Origin: Leisingera caerulea DSM 24564
Lineage (GTDB): Bacteria > Pseudomonadota > Alphaproteobacteria > Rhodobacterales > Rhodobacteraceae
DNA length: 64,000 bases
Assembly: GCF_000473325.1 (NCBI RefSeq)
Contig: NZ_AXBI01000011.1
Span: forward strand, 1-64,000
Direction: 5' to 3'
Part shown: one piece after another, positions 8,029 through 17,080 of the stretch
Layout: every line of letters starts with the position of its first letter
Numbering within the stretch: the stretch's first letter is position 1
Notes under the pieces: generated by a model
Database searches by the model: none
Seen by the model: the letters and a program-made list of their open reading frames with translations, nothing else
Told to the model about the DNA's origin: nothing
Made by a program: the position numbers and the translations under genes

Positions 8029-9009
8029 ATGCGTGCAATGGTTTTCCATAAGGCAAAGGAGCCGCTGCGGCTGGAGGAGATTGCCGAGCCGGAACCCGGA
8101 CCCGGGGAGGTTCTGATCCGGGTCGAAGCCTGCGGCGTGTGCCGCACCGATCTGCATATCTTTGACGGTGATTTATCCGGCCCCAAGGTGCCCCTGATCC
8201 TGGGGCATGAGATTGTCGGTCGTATCGCGGCCCTGGGCCCGCAGGCTGAGGGGCTGGAGATCGGCCAGCGGGTGGGAGTGCCCTGGCTGGGGGCCACCTG
8301 CTGCCACTGCCGCTATTGCCGGGAGGGGCAGGAGAACCTGTGCGATGCGCCGGAGTTCACCGGCTATACCCGCAACGGCGGTTTTGCCGAGGCCTGCGTG
8401 GCGGATGCGCGCTTTGTGTTTCCGCTGGGCGGCGGCGATCCGGTTGCGCTGGCGCCGCTGCTGTGCGCCGGGCTGATCGGCTATCGCAGCTACCGCATGG
8501 CGGGGGCGGGCCTTAATATCGGGCTGTACGGGTTTGGCGCTGCGGCGCATATCCTGACGCAGCTGGCGGTCTGGCAGGGCCGCAAGGTGTTTGCGCTAAC
8601 GAAGCCGGGCGACAGCGAAGCGCAGGCGTTTGCCCGCAGCCTGGGCGCGGCCTGGGCGGGCGGGTCTGATGATCTGCCGCCGGAACCGCTGGATGCGGCG
8701 ATCCTGTTTGCGCCCGTGGGCAGCCTGGTGCCCGCCGCCCTGAAGGCCGTGCGCAAGGGGGGCAGGGTGGTCTGCGGCGGCATCCACATGAGCGACATTC
8801 CCGCCTTTCCCTATGCCGATCTGTGGGGCGAGCGGCACATTCTGTCGGTTGCCAATCTGACCCGGCAGGACGGCGAGGACTTCCTGCCGCTGGCCGCCAA
8901 GGCGGGCGTCGTCACTGAACACCGCGCCTACGCCTTGGAAGACGCCAATCAGGCGCTGGAGGACATGCGGCAGGGGCGGCTGCAGGGGGCTGCGGTTCTG
9001 GTGCCCTGA
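8029..9009 (+). CDS. Zinc-dependent alcohol dehydrogenase (MDR superfamily)
   Basis: 326 residues. The catalytic zinc site is represented by C38 (CGVCRTD) and H60-E61 (GHE). Structural-zinc cysteines C91, C94, C97 and C105 have the usual C-x2-C-x2-C-x7-C spacing. A Rossmann segment near 173 (GLYGFGAAAH) replaces the more usual GxGGxG, typical of the shorter 'adh_fam_2' alcohol dehydrogenases. It probably interconverts alcohols and aldehydes with NAD(P); the substrate is unknown. It is first in a likely operon with the Lon-type protease and Usp-like gene, behind an Fnr-type promoter, suggesting a fermentative role. Confidence 0.88.
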   Translation: MRAMVFHKAKEPLRLEEIAEPEPGPGEVLIRVEACGVCRTDLHIFDGDLSGPKVPLILGHEIVGRIAALGPQAEGLEIGQRVGVPWLGATCCHCRYCREGQENLCDAPEFTGYTRNGGFAEACVADARFVFPLGGGDPVALAPLLCAGLIGYRSYRMAGAGLNIGLYGFGAAAHILTQLAVWQGRKVFALTKPGDSEAQAFARSLGAAWAGGSDDLPPEPLDAAILFAPVGSLVPAALKAVRKGGRVVCGGIHMSDIPAFPYADLWGERHILSVANLTRQDGEDFLPLAAKAGVVTEHRAYALEDANQALEDMRQGRLQGAAVLVP

Positions 9010-9030
9010 TCCCGGAAAAAGGAGAGCGCA

Positions 9031-11466
9031 ATGGCTGGAAATCTTGGACCGGACCCTTTGACGGCGGCGGAGCTGCGGCCTGCGCTGCCCTCTGCAAAGC
9101 TGCGGTTCACGCTGACGGATGAGCTGGACGGGGCGCAGGAGTGGCTGGGGCAGGACCGGGCGGTGGATGCGATCCGGATGAGCGCCACGGTCCCGCATGA
9201 GGATTTCCATGTCTTTGTTCTGGGCCAGCCCGGCAGCGGCCGCCATGTGATTGCCCAGTCGATTCTGGCCGGGATCGCGAAGGAAAGGCCGGTCGCCTGC
9301 GACTGGGTTTACGTGAACAACTTCGAACAGCCGCATAAGCCGGTGGCAATCCAGCTGCCGCCCGGTTCGGCCAGCCGTCTGCGCAAGATGATGGAAACGC
9401 TGGTCGATGACCTGGCCAACCAGATCCCGGCGCTGTTTGAGTCCGAGGATTACCAGACCCGGCGCCGGACCATCGAGGAGGATTTCTCGGCTGAGCATGA
9501 AGGCGAGATGGCGGAAATCTTTGACGATGCCCGCGCCAGGAATGTCGCCATCCTGCGCACGCCGGTAGGGTTCAGTTTTGCCGGGCAGCGCGACGGGAAT
9601 GTGCTGACGCAGGAGGACTTCGAGGCGCTGACGGATGAAGAGCGGGAGGAGCTGGAGGCCGCAATCGACAGCGTGCAGCAGCGGATCTCTGACGTGCTGA
9701 AATCGGTGCCCCGCCGGGAAAAGGAGCACCGGCGGCAGGTGGAGCAGCTGAACTATCAGCTGGCTGCGCGCGGGGTGGATGAGGCGATCCGCGAGGTGCT
9801 GGACGCCTTTGCCGGCGAGGCGGAGGTGCAGGCGTATCTGAAGGCGGTGCGCAGCGATCTGGTGGAAAACGCCGAGCTGTTCCTGATGGGCGACAGCGAC
9901 GATGCTGCCGGCCCGTTTCCGGTGGCGACCAGCAAGCGGTTCGAGGAGCCGCAGTTCCAGCGCTACCGGGTCAATGTGATGGTCTCCAACGGCAGCAGCG
10001 GCCAGGGCGCGCCGGTGGTCAAGGAAGAGCTGCCGACGATGGCCAATCTGATCGGGCGCATCGAATATGCGTCCGAGATGGGGGCGCTGATAACCAATTT
10101 CACCATGATCAAGCCGGGGGCGCTGCACCGGGCCAATGGCGGCTATCTGGTGCTGGATGTGCGTCAGGTGCTGAGCGAGCCGCTGGCCTGGGACGCGCTG
10201 AAGCGGTGTTTGCGGACCGGGGAGATCGCGATCTATTCGCCGGGAGAGCGGCTGAGTCTGGTGTCGACCGTCTCGCTGGAGCCGGACCCGGTGCCCTTGC
10301 GTGTGCGGGTGGTGCTGATCGGGGAGCGGCTGCATTACTACCTGCTGTCGGCGCTGGACCCGGATTTCCTGCAGCTGTTCAAGCTGGAGGCGGATTTCGA
10401 CGATCATCTGCGGCTGGAAGAGAGCGGCGCCGTTGAGGGCTATGCGCAGCTGATTGCGCGGCTGGCCCGGCGGGCCGGGACCCGGCCGCTTGATCAGCCT
10501 GCGGTTGAAAGCGTGATGCGCGAAAGCATGCGCCTGAGCGGGGATACTGAGCGGCTGACGCTGAATTTCAGCCGCTTGTCGGACCTGCTGCGGGAGGCGG
10601 AGTTCTGGGCCGGCAGCGGCGGCAGCGCCCATATCGGGCCGCAGCACATCGAACGCGCGGTGGCGGAGAAAGAGCGCCGGGCCGGACGCGTGCGGGAGCT
10701 GGGGCTGGAGACGATCCGGCAGGGCACGGTGATGATAGATACGGACGGCGCGCGCATCGGCCAGATCAACGCGCTGTCGGTCCTGCAGATCGGCGATTAC
10801 AGTTTCGGCAAGCCGTCGCGGCTGACGGCGCGGACCCGGCCTGGCACCGGCAAGCTGGTGGATATCGAACGCGAGACCGAGCTGGGCGGGCCGATCCATT
10901 CCAAGGGGATGCTGATCCTGCAGGGCTATCTGGCGGCCGCCTATGCCACCCGCGCGCCGCTGTCGCTGTGGGCCAGCCTGGTGTTCGAGCAGAGCTATGG
11001 CGGGGTGGAGGGCGACAGCGCCTCGGCGGCGGAGCTGATTGCGCTGCTGTCGTCGCTGGCGGAGGTGCCGCTGGACCAGTCCTTTGCGATCACCGGGTCG
11101 GTCAACCAGTTCGGCGACATTCAGGCGATTGGCGGGGTGAACCAGAAGATCGAAGGCTTCTTTGACGTCTGTGATGCCCGCGGTTTGACCGGCCGCCAGG
11201 GGGTTCTGATCCCGGCGGCCAATGTGCGCAACCTGACCCTGCGCCAGCGCGTCGTCGATGCGGTGGAGGCGGGCCGGTTCCGGGTCATTCCGATGACCAG
11301 CGTGACCGACGGGCTGACGGTGCTGACCGGGCTGGAGGCGGGCGTGCGGGGGGCGGACGGGACCTATCCGGAGGGCAGCCTGAACCGGCGGGTGGAGGAC
11401 CGGCTGCAAGGCTTTGCCGACATCCGCAAGTCCTTTGCAAAGGAGGCTGGCGGCGATGCGGAATGA
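9031..11466 (+). CDS. Lon-type ATP-dependent protease (LonB/AAA_32 class)
   Basis: 811 residues: an N-terminal AAA+ part, a helical insertion (about 150-280), and a C-terminal Lon peptidase domain. The catalytic dyad is visible: S663 in EGDSAS and K706 in GGVNQK, 43 residues apart exactly as in E. coli Lon (S679/K722). The Walker A-like loop at 65-72 reads GQPGSGRH, with Arg and His in place of Lys and Ser/Thr. ATP hydrolysis may therefore be altered, although GxGR loops occur in this subfamily. It is a cytoplasmic quality-control protease. It follows the alcohol dehydrogenase by 21 bases and overlaps the next gene. Confidence 0.92.
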   Translation: MAGNLGPDPLTAAELRPALPSAKLRFTLTDELDGAQEWLGQDRAVDAIRMSATVPHEDFHVFVLGQPGSGRHVIAQSILAGIAKERPVACDWVYVNNFEQPHKPVAIQLPPGSASRLRKMMETLVDDLANQIPALFESEDYQTRRRTIEEDFSAEHEGEMAEIFDDARARNVAILRTPVGFSFAGQRDGNVLTQEDFEALTDEEREELEAAIDSVQQRISDVLKSVPRREKEHRRQVEQLNYQLAARGVDEAIREVLDAFAGEAEVQAYLKAVRSDLVENAELFLMGDSDDAAGPFPVATSKRFEEPQFQRYRVNVMVSNGSSGQGAPVVKEELPTMANLIGRIEYASEMGALITNFTMIKPGALHRANGGYLVLDVRQVLSEPLAWDALKRCLRTGEIAIYSPGERLSLVSTVSLEPDPVPLRVRVVLIGERLHYYLLSALDPDFLQLFKLEADFDDHLRLEESGAVEGYAQLIARLARRAGTRPLDQPAVESVMRESMRLSGDTERLTLNFSRLSDLLREAEFWAGSGGSAHIGPQHIERAVAEKERRAGRVRELGLETIRQGTVMIDTDGARIGQINALSVLQIGDYSFGKPSRLTARTRPGTGKLVDIERETELGGPIHSKGMLILQGYLAAAYATRAPLSLWASLVFEQSYGGVEGDSASAAELIALLSSLAEVPLDQSFAITGSVNQFGDIQAIGGVNQKIEGFFDVCDARGLTGRQGVLIPAANVRNLTLRQRVVDAVEAGRFRVIPMTSVTDGLTVLTGLEAGVRGADGTYPEGSLNRRVEDRLQGFADIRKSFAKEAGGDAE

Positions 11467-12196
11467 TGCGGAAAACGCGGGGCAGGGGGGCCGCGCCAGG
11501 GTGATCCTGGGCGCCAGCTGCTATCCGGATGCGGAGGCGGCGCTGGCGCTGGCGCTGGATCTGGCCCGCCAGCTGGGGGCGGAGCTGCACGGGGTGTTTG
11601 TGCGCGAGACGGCGGTTCTGGCCGCGGGCTATGCGCATTCGCGGGTGGTGTCCTATTCCGGGCAGCGGGAGACCGGGCTGACCGCGGGCGCGCTGGCCCG
11701 GGCGTTCCAGGCCGATGCCCGGCGGTTTGAGGGGCTGCTGGCGCGGCGGGCCAAGGCGGCGGCGCTGGTCAGCTCGTTCCGGGAGGCGGAAGGCCATCTG
11801 CAGGAGGAGCTGCGCCGCTCTGCGGCGGCGGGCGACATCCTGATTTCCGGGTTCAAGCCGATCCTGACCGCGGCGGGCTGCATCGCCGTGATCCTGGCGG
11901 AAGGGCAGGCGGTGCCGGGCTTTGCGCTGCGGCTGGCGCGCAGCGTTCGCAAGCCGCTGGTGGCGCTGGTGGCCTGCGCGCGGCAGGCGCAGCCCGGTTC
12001 CGCGGCCGCGACTGCCGGGCCGCCGGGCGATGTGGCGGAAACCCGGCTGTGCGCAGAGCCGGCGGTGCTGCTGCGGCAGCTGGAGCATATGAGCCCGGCG
12101 GCGGTGATTGTGGCGGCGCCGCTGGCAGGGCTGCCGCCGCCGGCCCGCATCCAGGAGGCGGCGCGCTGCCCGCTGGTCCTGCGCAGCGGCGGCTGA
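11456..12196 (+). CDS. Universal stress protein-like protein
   Basis: 246 residues from ATG 11456, which overlaps the protease stop and has AAAGGAGG ten bases upstream. The N-terminal half (ILGASCYPDAEAALALALDLARQLGAELHGVFV, read in parts) has the first beta-alpha-beta of a Usp domain. The C-terminal half (SPAAVIVAAPL...CPLVLRSGG) resembles the last strands of a second one. The G-x2-G-x9-G nucleotide loop is missing, so ATP binding is doubtful. Probably a degenerate tandem Usp acting with the protease. Family assignment is moderate. Confidence 0.7.
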   Translation: MRNDAENAGQGGRARVILGASCYPDAEAALALALDLARQLGAELHGVFVRETAVLAAGYAHSRVVSYSGQRETGLTAGALARAFQADARRFEGLLARRAKAAALVSSFREAEGHLQEELRRSAAAGDILISGFKPILTAAGCIAVILAEGQAVPGFALRLARSVRKPLVALVACARQAQPGSAAATAGPPGDVAETRLCAEPAVLLRQLEHMSPAAVIVAAPLAGLPPPARIQEAARCPLVLRSGG

Positions 12197-12228
12197 GGCG
12201 GCTGCGATGGCCAAGCGGGCAGGGGGGA

Positions 12229-12269
12229 TTGATGCAAATCATTTCGGCGTGCCGCAGCGGGCCTAGACT
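12229..12269 (+). promoter_or_regulatory. Fnr-type box and -10 upstream of the pfkB operon
   Basis: TTGATGCAAATCAT (12229-12242), one mismatch, with TAGACT at 12264-12269. Spacing is within one base of the -41.5 class II arrangement. It would drive the genes at 12303, 12837 and 13248. Confidence 0.6.
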
Positions 12270-12302
12270 GGCGGCGGCACGGGACACCGTGAGGGGAGAG
12301 CC

Positions 12303-12812
12303 ATGGAGACCAATTGCCTGCCAAAGATGGACATGAGCGACAACACCACCGGCTGCTGCCCCAGGTTCAAGCCGCAAGGGTGGGACGGCCGCCATCTGCA
12401 TTTCGAGAACAAGCCGTTTGTGCGGGCCAAGACGCGCAGCCTGCTGCATATCCCGCTGAACATGGGAACCGTCTTTGCGCGGGTGCAGAAGCATATCGAA
12501 GACGCCGGGGCGCAGGATCCTGAGGGGTATCTGGTGCTCAGCCGGGACCTGTCGCAGTCGGAAGCGGAGCATTTCTTTGCGGTGACCGGCCGGGTGCCCG
12601 GCGAAGAAATGCGGGAGATCACCGGCGATTTCCTGACCCGGGTGTTTGAAGGCCCCTACCGCCGGGCCCGGGACTGGATGCATGACATGGAGGTTGCCGC
12701 TGAAGCAGCGGGCAAAACCGCGGGGCGGATCTTTATGTTCTATACGACCTGCCCCAGATGCGCCCGGGCCTATGGAAAGAATTATGTCATCGGCGTTGCC
12801 GAAGTCATTTAA
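12303..12812 (+). CDS. Conserved Cys-rich protein of unknown function
   Basis: 169 residues. I do not recognise the family. Cysteines C5 and C18-C19 (GCCPRF) and the C-terminal pair in TTCPRCARAYG (C-x2-C) could form a metal or Fe-S site or a redox disulfide. Conserved-looking charged helices (HIPLNMGTVFARVQKHIED) fill the middle. There is no signal peptide or membrane segment, so it is cytoplasmic. A ribosome-binding GGGGAGA precedes ATG 12303. It is the first gene of a likely operon with a small protein and the PfkB kinase under an Fnr-type box. Confidence 0.75.
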   Translation: METNCLPKMDMSDNTTGCCPRFKPQGWDGRHLHFENKPFVRAKTRSLLHIPLNMGTVFARVQKHIEDAGAQDPEGYLVLSRDLSQSEAEHFFAVTGRVPGEEMREITGDFLTRVFEGPYRRARDWMHDMEVAAEAAGKTAGRIFMFYTTCPRCARAYGKNYVIGVAEVI

Positions 12813-12836
12813 CGCGTCACGCAACGGGAGGTGGCC

Positions 12837-13208
12837 ATGCAAGACCCGGAACTGGAAATCCTGATTGAACGGCTGGAAAACCAGTCGGATCTGACCCTGG
12901 CGGATTTTGACGGCGTGCTGCATGCGCTGGCGTTTCTGCTGCCGGATGCGGTGCCGCGTGATGAACACGCCGCGCAGCGGATCGGCACCGCGGATGGGGC
13001 CATGCATGTGGCCGACGATGCTTTTCCGGATTGGGACGTGCATATCCGCGGCCGCGCCTATGGCAAGCACGGGCGCTGGCACTGCACCTTGCGGGAAAAC
13101 GATGCCCGCGACAGCGATGCGGCCATTGGCCTGGGCCAGTCGCCGGTACTGGGCCAGGCGATCCTGGCGGCGGTGCTGCGGCTGGCGATGATCCTGAAAA
13201 AGGACTGA
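12837..13208 (+). CDS. Hypothetical protein (123 aa)
   Basis: 123 residues from ATG 12837, preceded by GGGAGG with five-base spacing; a GTG six bases earlier is less well placed. The sequence is a soluble alpha/beta protein with an acidic N-terminal helix. A His- and Trp-containing core follows (FPDWDVHIRGRAYGKHGRWHC, read in two parts), then a hydrophobic C-terminal helix. I recognise no family. Position between the Cys-rich protein and pfkB, with 24- and 39-base gaps, suggests co-transcription. Confidence 0.65.
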   Translation: MQDPELEILIERLENQSDLTLADFDGVLHALAFLLPDAVPRDEHAAQRIGTADGAMHVADDAFPDWDVHIRGRAYGKHGRWHCTLRENDARDSDAAIGLGQSPVLGQAILAAVLRLAMILKKD

Positions 13209-13247
13209 GCAGATGCGGCCCGGCCCGGCAGCGGGGAAGGAAGGCTG

Positions 13248-14195
13248 ATGTCCCGGATCCTGACAATCACACTCAACCCGGCGGTCGATCTGGCAACCTC
13301 GATAGAGCGGGTGGTGGCGGGTCCCAAGCTGTATTGCAAGGCGCCGCGGGTGGACCCCGGCGGCGGCGGGGTGAATGCGGCGCGGGCGATCCGCAAGCTG
13401 GGCGGCGAGGTCACCGCGCTGGTGGCGGTTGGCGGCGCCATGGGCGAGCAACTGCTGCAGCTTCTGGTGGCGGAAGACGTGCTGGCGGTGGCGGTGCATG
13501 TGCCCGGCGAAACCCGCCAAAGCTTTGCCGTGACGGATGAGACCACCGGCGAACAGTTCCGTTTCAGCGTTCCGGGCGAGACGATGACGGCGGATGACGG
13601 CGCCCGGCTGCTGAGCGCGATTGCGCAGGCGGCGCCGCGCGAGGGCTATGTGGTGCTGAGCGGCGGCGTGACGCCGGGGCTGGCCGATGATTTCCCGCAT
13701 CAGGTGCTGGCGGCGATTGCGCCGCGCACAGACCGTCTGGTGGTGGATACCTCCAAGGCGGCGCTGGCGCATCTGCTGGCCGCGCCCGGCAAGCCCGTGC
13801 ACTTGCTGCGGCTGGACCAGCGGGAGGCGGAGCAGGCGGCGGGGCACGCGCTGCCCGCGGTCGCGGACAGCCTGGCGTTTGCCCAGTCGCTGATTGCGCG
13901 CGGGGTGGCGGAAATCGTCGTCGGCGGGCGCGGTGCCGAGGGGTCGGTTCTGGCCACACGGGAGCAGCGGTTTTTCTGCCGCGCGCCTTTGGTCGGGGTG
14001 CAAAGCAAGATCGGGGCAGGGGATGCCTTTACCGGTGCGCTGACGCTGGCGCTGTCGCGCGGCGCGGCGCTGGATCAGGCGCTGCGCTGGGGGGTGGCCG
14101 CGGCCAGCGCCACGGTTGCAACCGAAGGCACCGCGCTGTTTGAGCGCGGCGCGGTGGAGGCGCTGCTGCCGCAGTGCGAGGTTCAGGCGGTTTAG
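13248..14195 (+). CDS. pfkB: PfkB-family 1-phospho/6-phosphofructokinase
   Basis: 315 residues of the ribokinase/PfkB fold. The first signature (DPGGGGVNAARAIRKLGG) is at about 36-53, and the catalytic GAGD anion-hole motif is at 256-259 with D259 as base. The start SRILTITLNPAVD is that of the fructose-1-P / fructose-6-P / tagatose-6-P kinase branch. It would phosphorylate a sugar phosphate with ATP in glycolysis; the exact substrate cannot be read. It converges on ppsA, and the two stop codons overlap in TTAG at 14192-14195. Pairing a glycolytic kinase with PEP synthase fits control of carbon flow under oxygen limitation. Confidence 0.85.
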   Translation: MSRILTITLNPAVDLATSIERVVAGPKLYCKAPRVDPGGGGVNAARAIRKLGGEVTALVAVGGAMGEQLLQLLVAEDVLAVAVHVPGETRQSFAVTDETTGEQFRFSVPGETMTADDGARLLSAIAQAAPREGYVVLSGGVTPGLADDFPHQVLAAIAPRTDRLVVDTSKAALAHLLAAPGKPVHLLRLDQREAEQAAGHALPAVADSLAFAQSLIARGVAEIVVGGRGAEGSVLATREQRFFCRAPLVGVQSKIGAGDAFTGALTLALSRGAALDQALRWGVAAASATVATEGTALFERGAVEALLPQCEVQAV

Positions 14196-16573
14196 CCTGC
14201 GTCTTCGGCCTTGGCGGCGTTGCGCAGGACCTGCACAAAGCTGTCGGGCGTGACCGAGATGCTGTCGATGCCGAACTCCACCAGGCGGCGGGCATAGTCC
14301 GGGTTGTTGCTGGGCGCCTGGCCGCAGAAGCCGACCTTGGATCCCGCCTTGTGCGCCTCGCGGATCACCGTTTCGATCATCCAAAGCACTGCCGGGTCGT
14401 CCTCGCGGAACAGGTCTGCCAGCGCGCCGGAGTCGCGGTCGATGCCGAGCGTCAGCTGGGTCAGGTCGTTGGAGCCGATGGAGAAGCCGTCGAAGCGTTC
14501 GGCAAATTCCGCCGCGCGCAGGACGTTGGAGGGGATTTCGCACATCACATAGACCTCCAGCCCGTCCTGGCCGCGTTTCAGGCCGTGCTCCGCCATTACT
14601 TCCAGCACCTTGTCGGCCTCTTCGGGGGTGCGGCAGAAGGGGATCATCACCACCACGTTTTTGAACCCCATCTGACCGCGCAGCCGGGCAATCGCCTGGC
14701 ATTCCAGCGCGAACCCGTCGCGGTATTCATCGGAGTAGTAGCGGGAGGCGCCGCGGAAGCCGATCATCGGGTTTTCCTCGGCAGGTTCAAAGGCTTGCCC
14801 GCCCAGGAGGTCGGCGTATTCGTTGGTTTTGAAATCGCTCATCCGGATGATCACCGGCTTGGGGTGGCAGAAGGCGGCGATCCGCGACAGGCCGCGGGCG
14901 AGGCGGTCAACGAAGTATTCGGTCTTAGGGTCATAGCCTGCGGTCAGCGCCTTGATCGCGGCGCGGGTTTCGGGGTCCTGGACCTGATCGAAGCGGGCCA
15001 GCGCCATGGGGTGGACGCGCACCGCGTTGCTGATCACGAATTCCATCCGGGCGAGGCCGACGCCGTCCACGGGCAGCCGCCACCAGCGCAGCGCGGCGCC
15101 GGGGTTGGCGAGGTTGAGCATGATTTGGGTCTTGGGGCGGGGCAGGCCGGCCAGCGATTCCTCGGTGACGGCGATCTGCGACAGGCCCTCGGTCACCACG
15201 CCCTGCTCGCCCCCGGCGCAGGAGACGGTGACGTCCTGCTGATCGTGCAGAACCTCGGTGGCGTTGCCGCAGCCGACGATGGCGGGCAGGCCCAGCTCGC
15301 GGCTGATGATGGCGGCGTGGGAGGTGCGGCCGCCGTGGTCGGTGACGATGGCGGCGGCGCGTTTCATCACCGGCACCCAGTCCGGGTCGGTGGTGCCGGT
15401 CACCAGCACCGAGCCGTCCACGAAGCGGTCTATGTCATCGGCGCTTTCGATGATCGACACCCGGCCTGCGACCGCGCCGCTGCCGACGCTGAGCCCGGTC
15501 AGCAGCACCCGTCCCGGATCCGTTACCGCATAGGAGCGCAGGGTGCCGGCCGCGGCGCGCGACTGCACGGTTTCGGGGCGGGCCTGCACGATGTAGATGC
15601 GGCCGCCGGCGCCGTCGCGGGCCCATTCCATGTCCATCGGGCAGCCATAGTGATCCTCGATCACCTTGGCCTGGCGGGCCAGCAGCAGGATATCGTCGTC
15701 GCTGAGCACGAATTGCGCCCGCTCAGCCTTGGAGGCGGGCACGTTGCGGGGGCTGCCGTCGCGGTCCTGGATCATCTTGACGGCCTTGGCGCCCAGCCGC
15801 TTTTCCAGGATCGGGGTCAGGCCTGGAGTGTCCAGAAAGGGTTTGAAGACCTGGTATTCGTCCGGGTCCACGGCGCCCTGCACCACGTTTTCGCCCAAGC
15901 CCCAGGCGGCGTTGATCAGGACCGCACCGGGAAAGCCGGATTCGGTGTCGATTGAGAACATCACCCCGGCGCCGCCGGTGTCAGCGCGCACCATCTGCTG
16001 CACCCCGACCGACAGCGCCACCTTCATATGATCGAAGCCGTGGATGCGGCGGTAGGAGATCGCCCGGTCGGTGAACAGCGAGGCATAGCATTTGCGGCAG
16101 GCCTCCAGCAGGGCCTGCTCGCCGCGCACGTTCAGGAAGGTCTCCTGCTGGCCCGCGAAACTGGCCTCCGGCAGGTCCTCGGCGGTGGCGCTGGAGCGGA
16201 CGGCGACGGGCACGTCCGGCTGCCCTGCCGCGACGCTGAGGCTGCGGTACTGGGCAAGGACCGCCTGTGCGGTGCGGGCAGGCCAGTCCCCGCCTAGGAT
16301 CAGGGCGCGGATCGCCTTGCCTGCCTTGGGCAGCGTGGTCCGTCCTGCTGCCAGCGCGCCAAGCTCCTGGCGGATCCAGGCTTCAAGCTTGTTGGCGGTC
16401 AGGTAATCGCGATAGGCATCGGCGGTGGTGGCAAACCCCGGCGGCACGCGGATGCCCTTGGCGCCAAGCGCCTGGATCATCTCTCCCAGAGAGGCGTTCT
16501 TGCCGCCGACGAGGCCGGTGTCGGTGCGTTTCACCTTGTCAAAGCTGATCACGGGCGGGGCGGAATGGGGCAT
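14192..16573 (-). CDS. ppsA: Phosphoenolpyruvate synthase
   Basis: 793 residues (E. coli 792). An N-terminal ATP-grasp-like pyruvate phosphate dikinase domain begins DKVKRTDTGLVGGKNASLGEM. It is followed by the phosphohistidine domain with GGRTSHAAIISRELGLPAIVG (catalytic His) and the C-terminal PEP/pyruvate barrel with the CGQAPSNNPDYA motif (catalytic Cys). It converts pyruvate + ATP to PEP + AMP + Pi. ATG 16573 is selected by alignment with the usual N-terminus and GGAG seven bases upstream; a longer open frame to 16822 is not needed. Its promoter carries an Fnr-type box shared with the divergent GerW-like gene. Confidence 0.95.
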   Translation of the reverse strand: MPHSAPPVISFDKVKRTDTGLVGGKNASLGEMIQALGAKGIRVPPGFATTADAYRDYLTANKLEAWIRQELGALAAGRTTLPKAGKAIRALILGGDWPARTAQAVLAQYRSLSVAAGQPDVPVAVRSSATAEDLPEASFAGQQETFLNVRGEQALLEACRKCYASLFTDRAISYRRIHGFDHMKVALSVGVQQMVRADTGGAGVMFSIDTESGFPGAVLINAAWGLGENVVQGAVDPDEYQVFKPFLDTPGLTPILEKRLGAKAVKMIQDRDGSPRNVPASKAERAQFVLSDDDILLLARQAKVIEDHYGCPMDMEWARDGAGGRIYIVQARPETVQSRAAAGTLRSYAVTDPGRVLLTGLSVGSGAVAGRVSIIESADDIDRFVDGSVLVTGTTDPDWVPVMKRAAAIVTDHGGRTSHAAIISRELGLPAIVGCGNATEVLHDQQDVTVSCAGGEQGVVTEGLSQIAVTEESLAGLPRPKTQIMLNLANPGAALRWWRLPVDGVGLARMEFVISNAVRVHPMALARFDQVQDPETRAAIKALTAGYDPKTEYFVDRLARGLSRIAAFCHPKPVIIRMSDFKTNEYADLLGGQAFEPAEENPMIGFRGASRYYSDEYRDGFALECQAIARLRGQMGFKNVVVMIPFCRTPEEADKVLEVMAEHGLKRGQDGLEVYVMCEIPSNVLRAAEFAERFDGFSIGSNDLTQLTLGIDRDSGALADLFREDDPAVLWMIETVIREAHKAGSKVGFCGQAPSNNPDYARRLVEFGIDSISVTPDSFVQVLRNAAKAEDAG

Positions 16574-16603
16574 CTGCGGTCTCCGGTCCTGGGCGGGCCT
16601 GTC

Positions 16604-16645
16604 CATAATGCCATGAATCCCGGCAGGCCGATTGATGCCGCTCAA
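16604..16645 (-). promoter_or_regulatory. Fnr-type box and -10 for ppsA
   Basis: TTGATGCCGCTCAA (16632-16645) is a one-mismatch dyad. On the minus strand CATTAT (16609-16604) is exactly placed for -41.5 activation of ppsA. On the plus strand only a weak GATAGG lies at the matching distance, so activation of the divergent GerW-like gene is less certain. Confidence 0.6.
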
Positions 16646-16712
16646 TCCACGCAGGCTGAGCGGCTGATAGGGTCGCCCCCGTTCAGTGTTGCGAGTGTGA
16701 AAGGTGAGCGGG

Positions 16713-17078
16713 ATGGAAAATGTCGAACGGCTGCTGAAGGGTACGGTGGAGGAACTGGACCGCCTGCTGAATGCCAAGAACGTTCTGGGCGACCCGATCG
16801 AAAAAGGGGAGGCGACGGTCATTCCGATTGTCAGCTACGGGTTCGGCTTTGGCGCCGGCGGCGGCGCGGATACCAAGACGGGCGAAGGCGCGGGCACCGG
16901 CGCGGGCGGCGGCATCAAGCCGCTGGGGGCCATCATCATCGACCAGCGCGGCGCGCGGGTTGAATCGGTGCAAGGCGCGATGACAACGCTGGCGGCGGTG
17001 CTGGGCGATGCCGCCGGAAAGGCCATTGACACGGCGGCGCAGACGGCCGGGGCGAAAGGCGGGAAGGGGCAGGGCTGA
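16713..17078 (+). CDS. GerW/YtfJ-family protein
   Basis: 121 residues matching the Spore_YtfJ family. It has an N-terminal helix (MENVERLLKGTVEELDRLL), then GEATVIPIVSYGFGFGAGGG, a Gly-rich stretch, and the IKPLGAIII segment. In Bacillus GerW is a spore protein needed for some germination responses; non-spore-formers carry relatives of unknown role. ATG 16713 is used; a GTG nine bases upstream is possible. The next gene encodes DUF2953, the same pairing as Bacillus ytfJ-ytfI, which supports a conserved functional unit here at a cell surface or membrane. Confidence 0.85.
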   Translation: MENVERLLKGTVEELDRLLNAKNVLGDPIEKGEATVIPIVSYGFGFGAGGGADTKTGEGAGTGAGGGIKPLGAIIIDQRGARVESVQGAMTTLAAVLGDAAGKAIDTAAQTAGAKGGKGQG

Positions 17079-17080
17079 CC

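Noticed and set aside
8596..11409. 937-codon open frame antisense to the Lon-type protease
   Set aside because: GC-rich shadow frame: low-complexity Gln/Arg/His/Pro composition, no ribosome-binding site, and the plus strand has the catalytic dyad and family motifs.
11853..14702. 949-codon open frame antisense to usp, pfkB and neighbours
   Set aside because: Spans several well-supported genes on the other strand and shows no domain signature.
14174..15955. 593-codon frame antisense to ppsA
   Set aside because: Shadow of ppsA; composition biased to Gly, Asp, Val and His repeats without family motifs.
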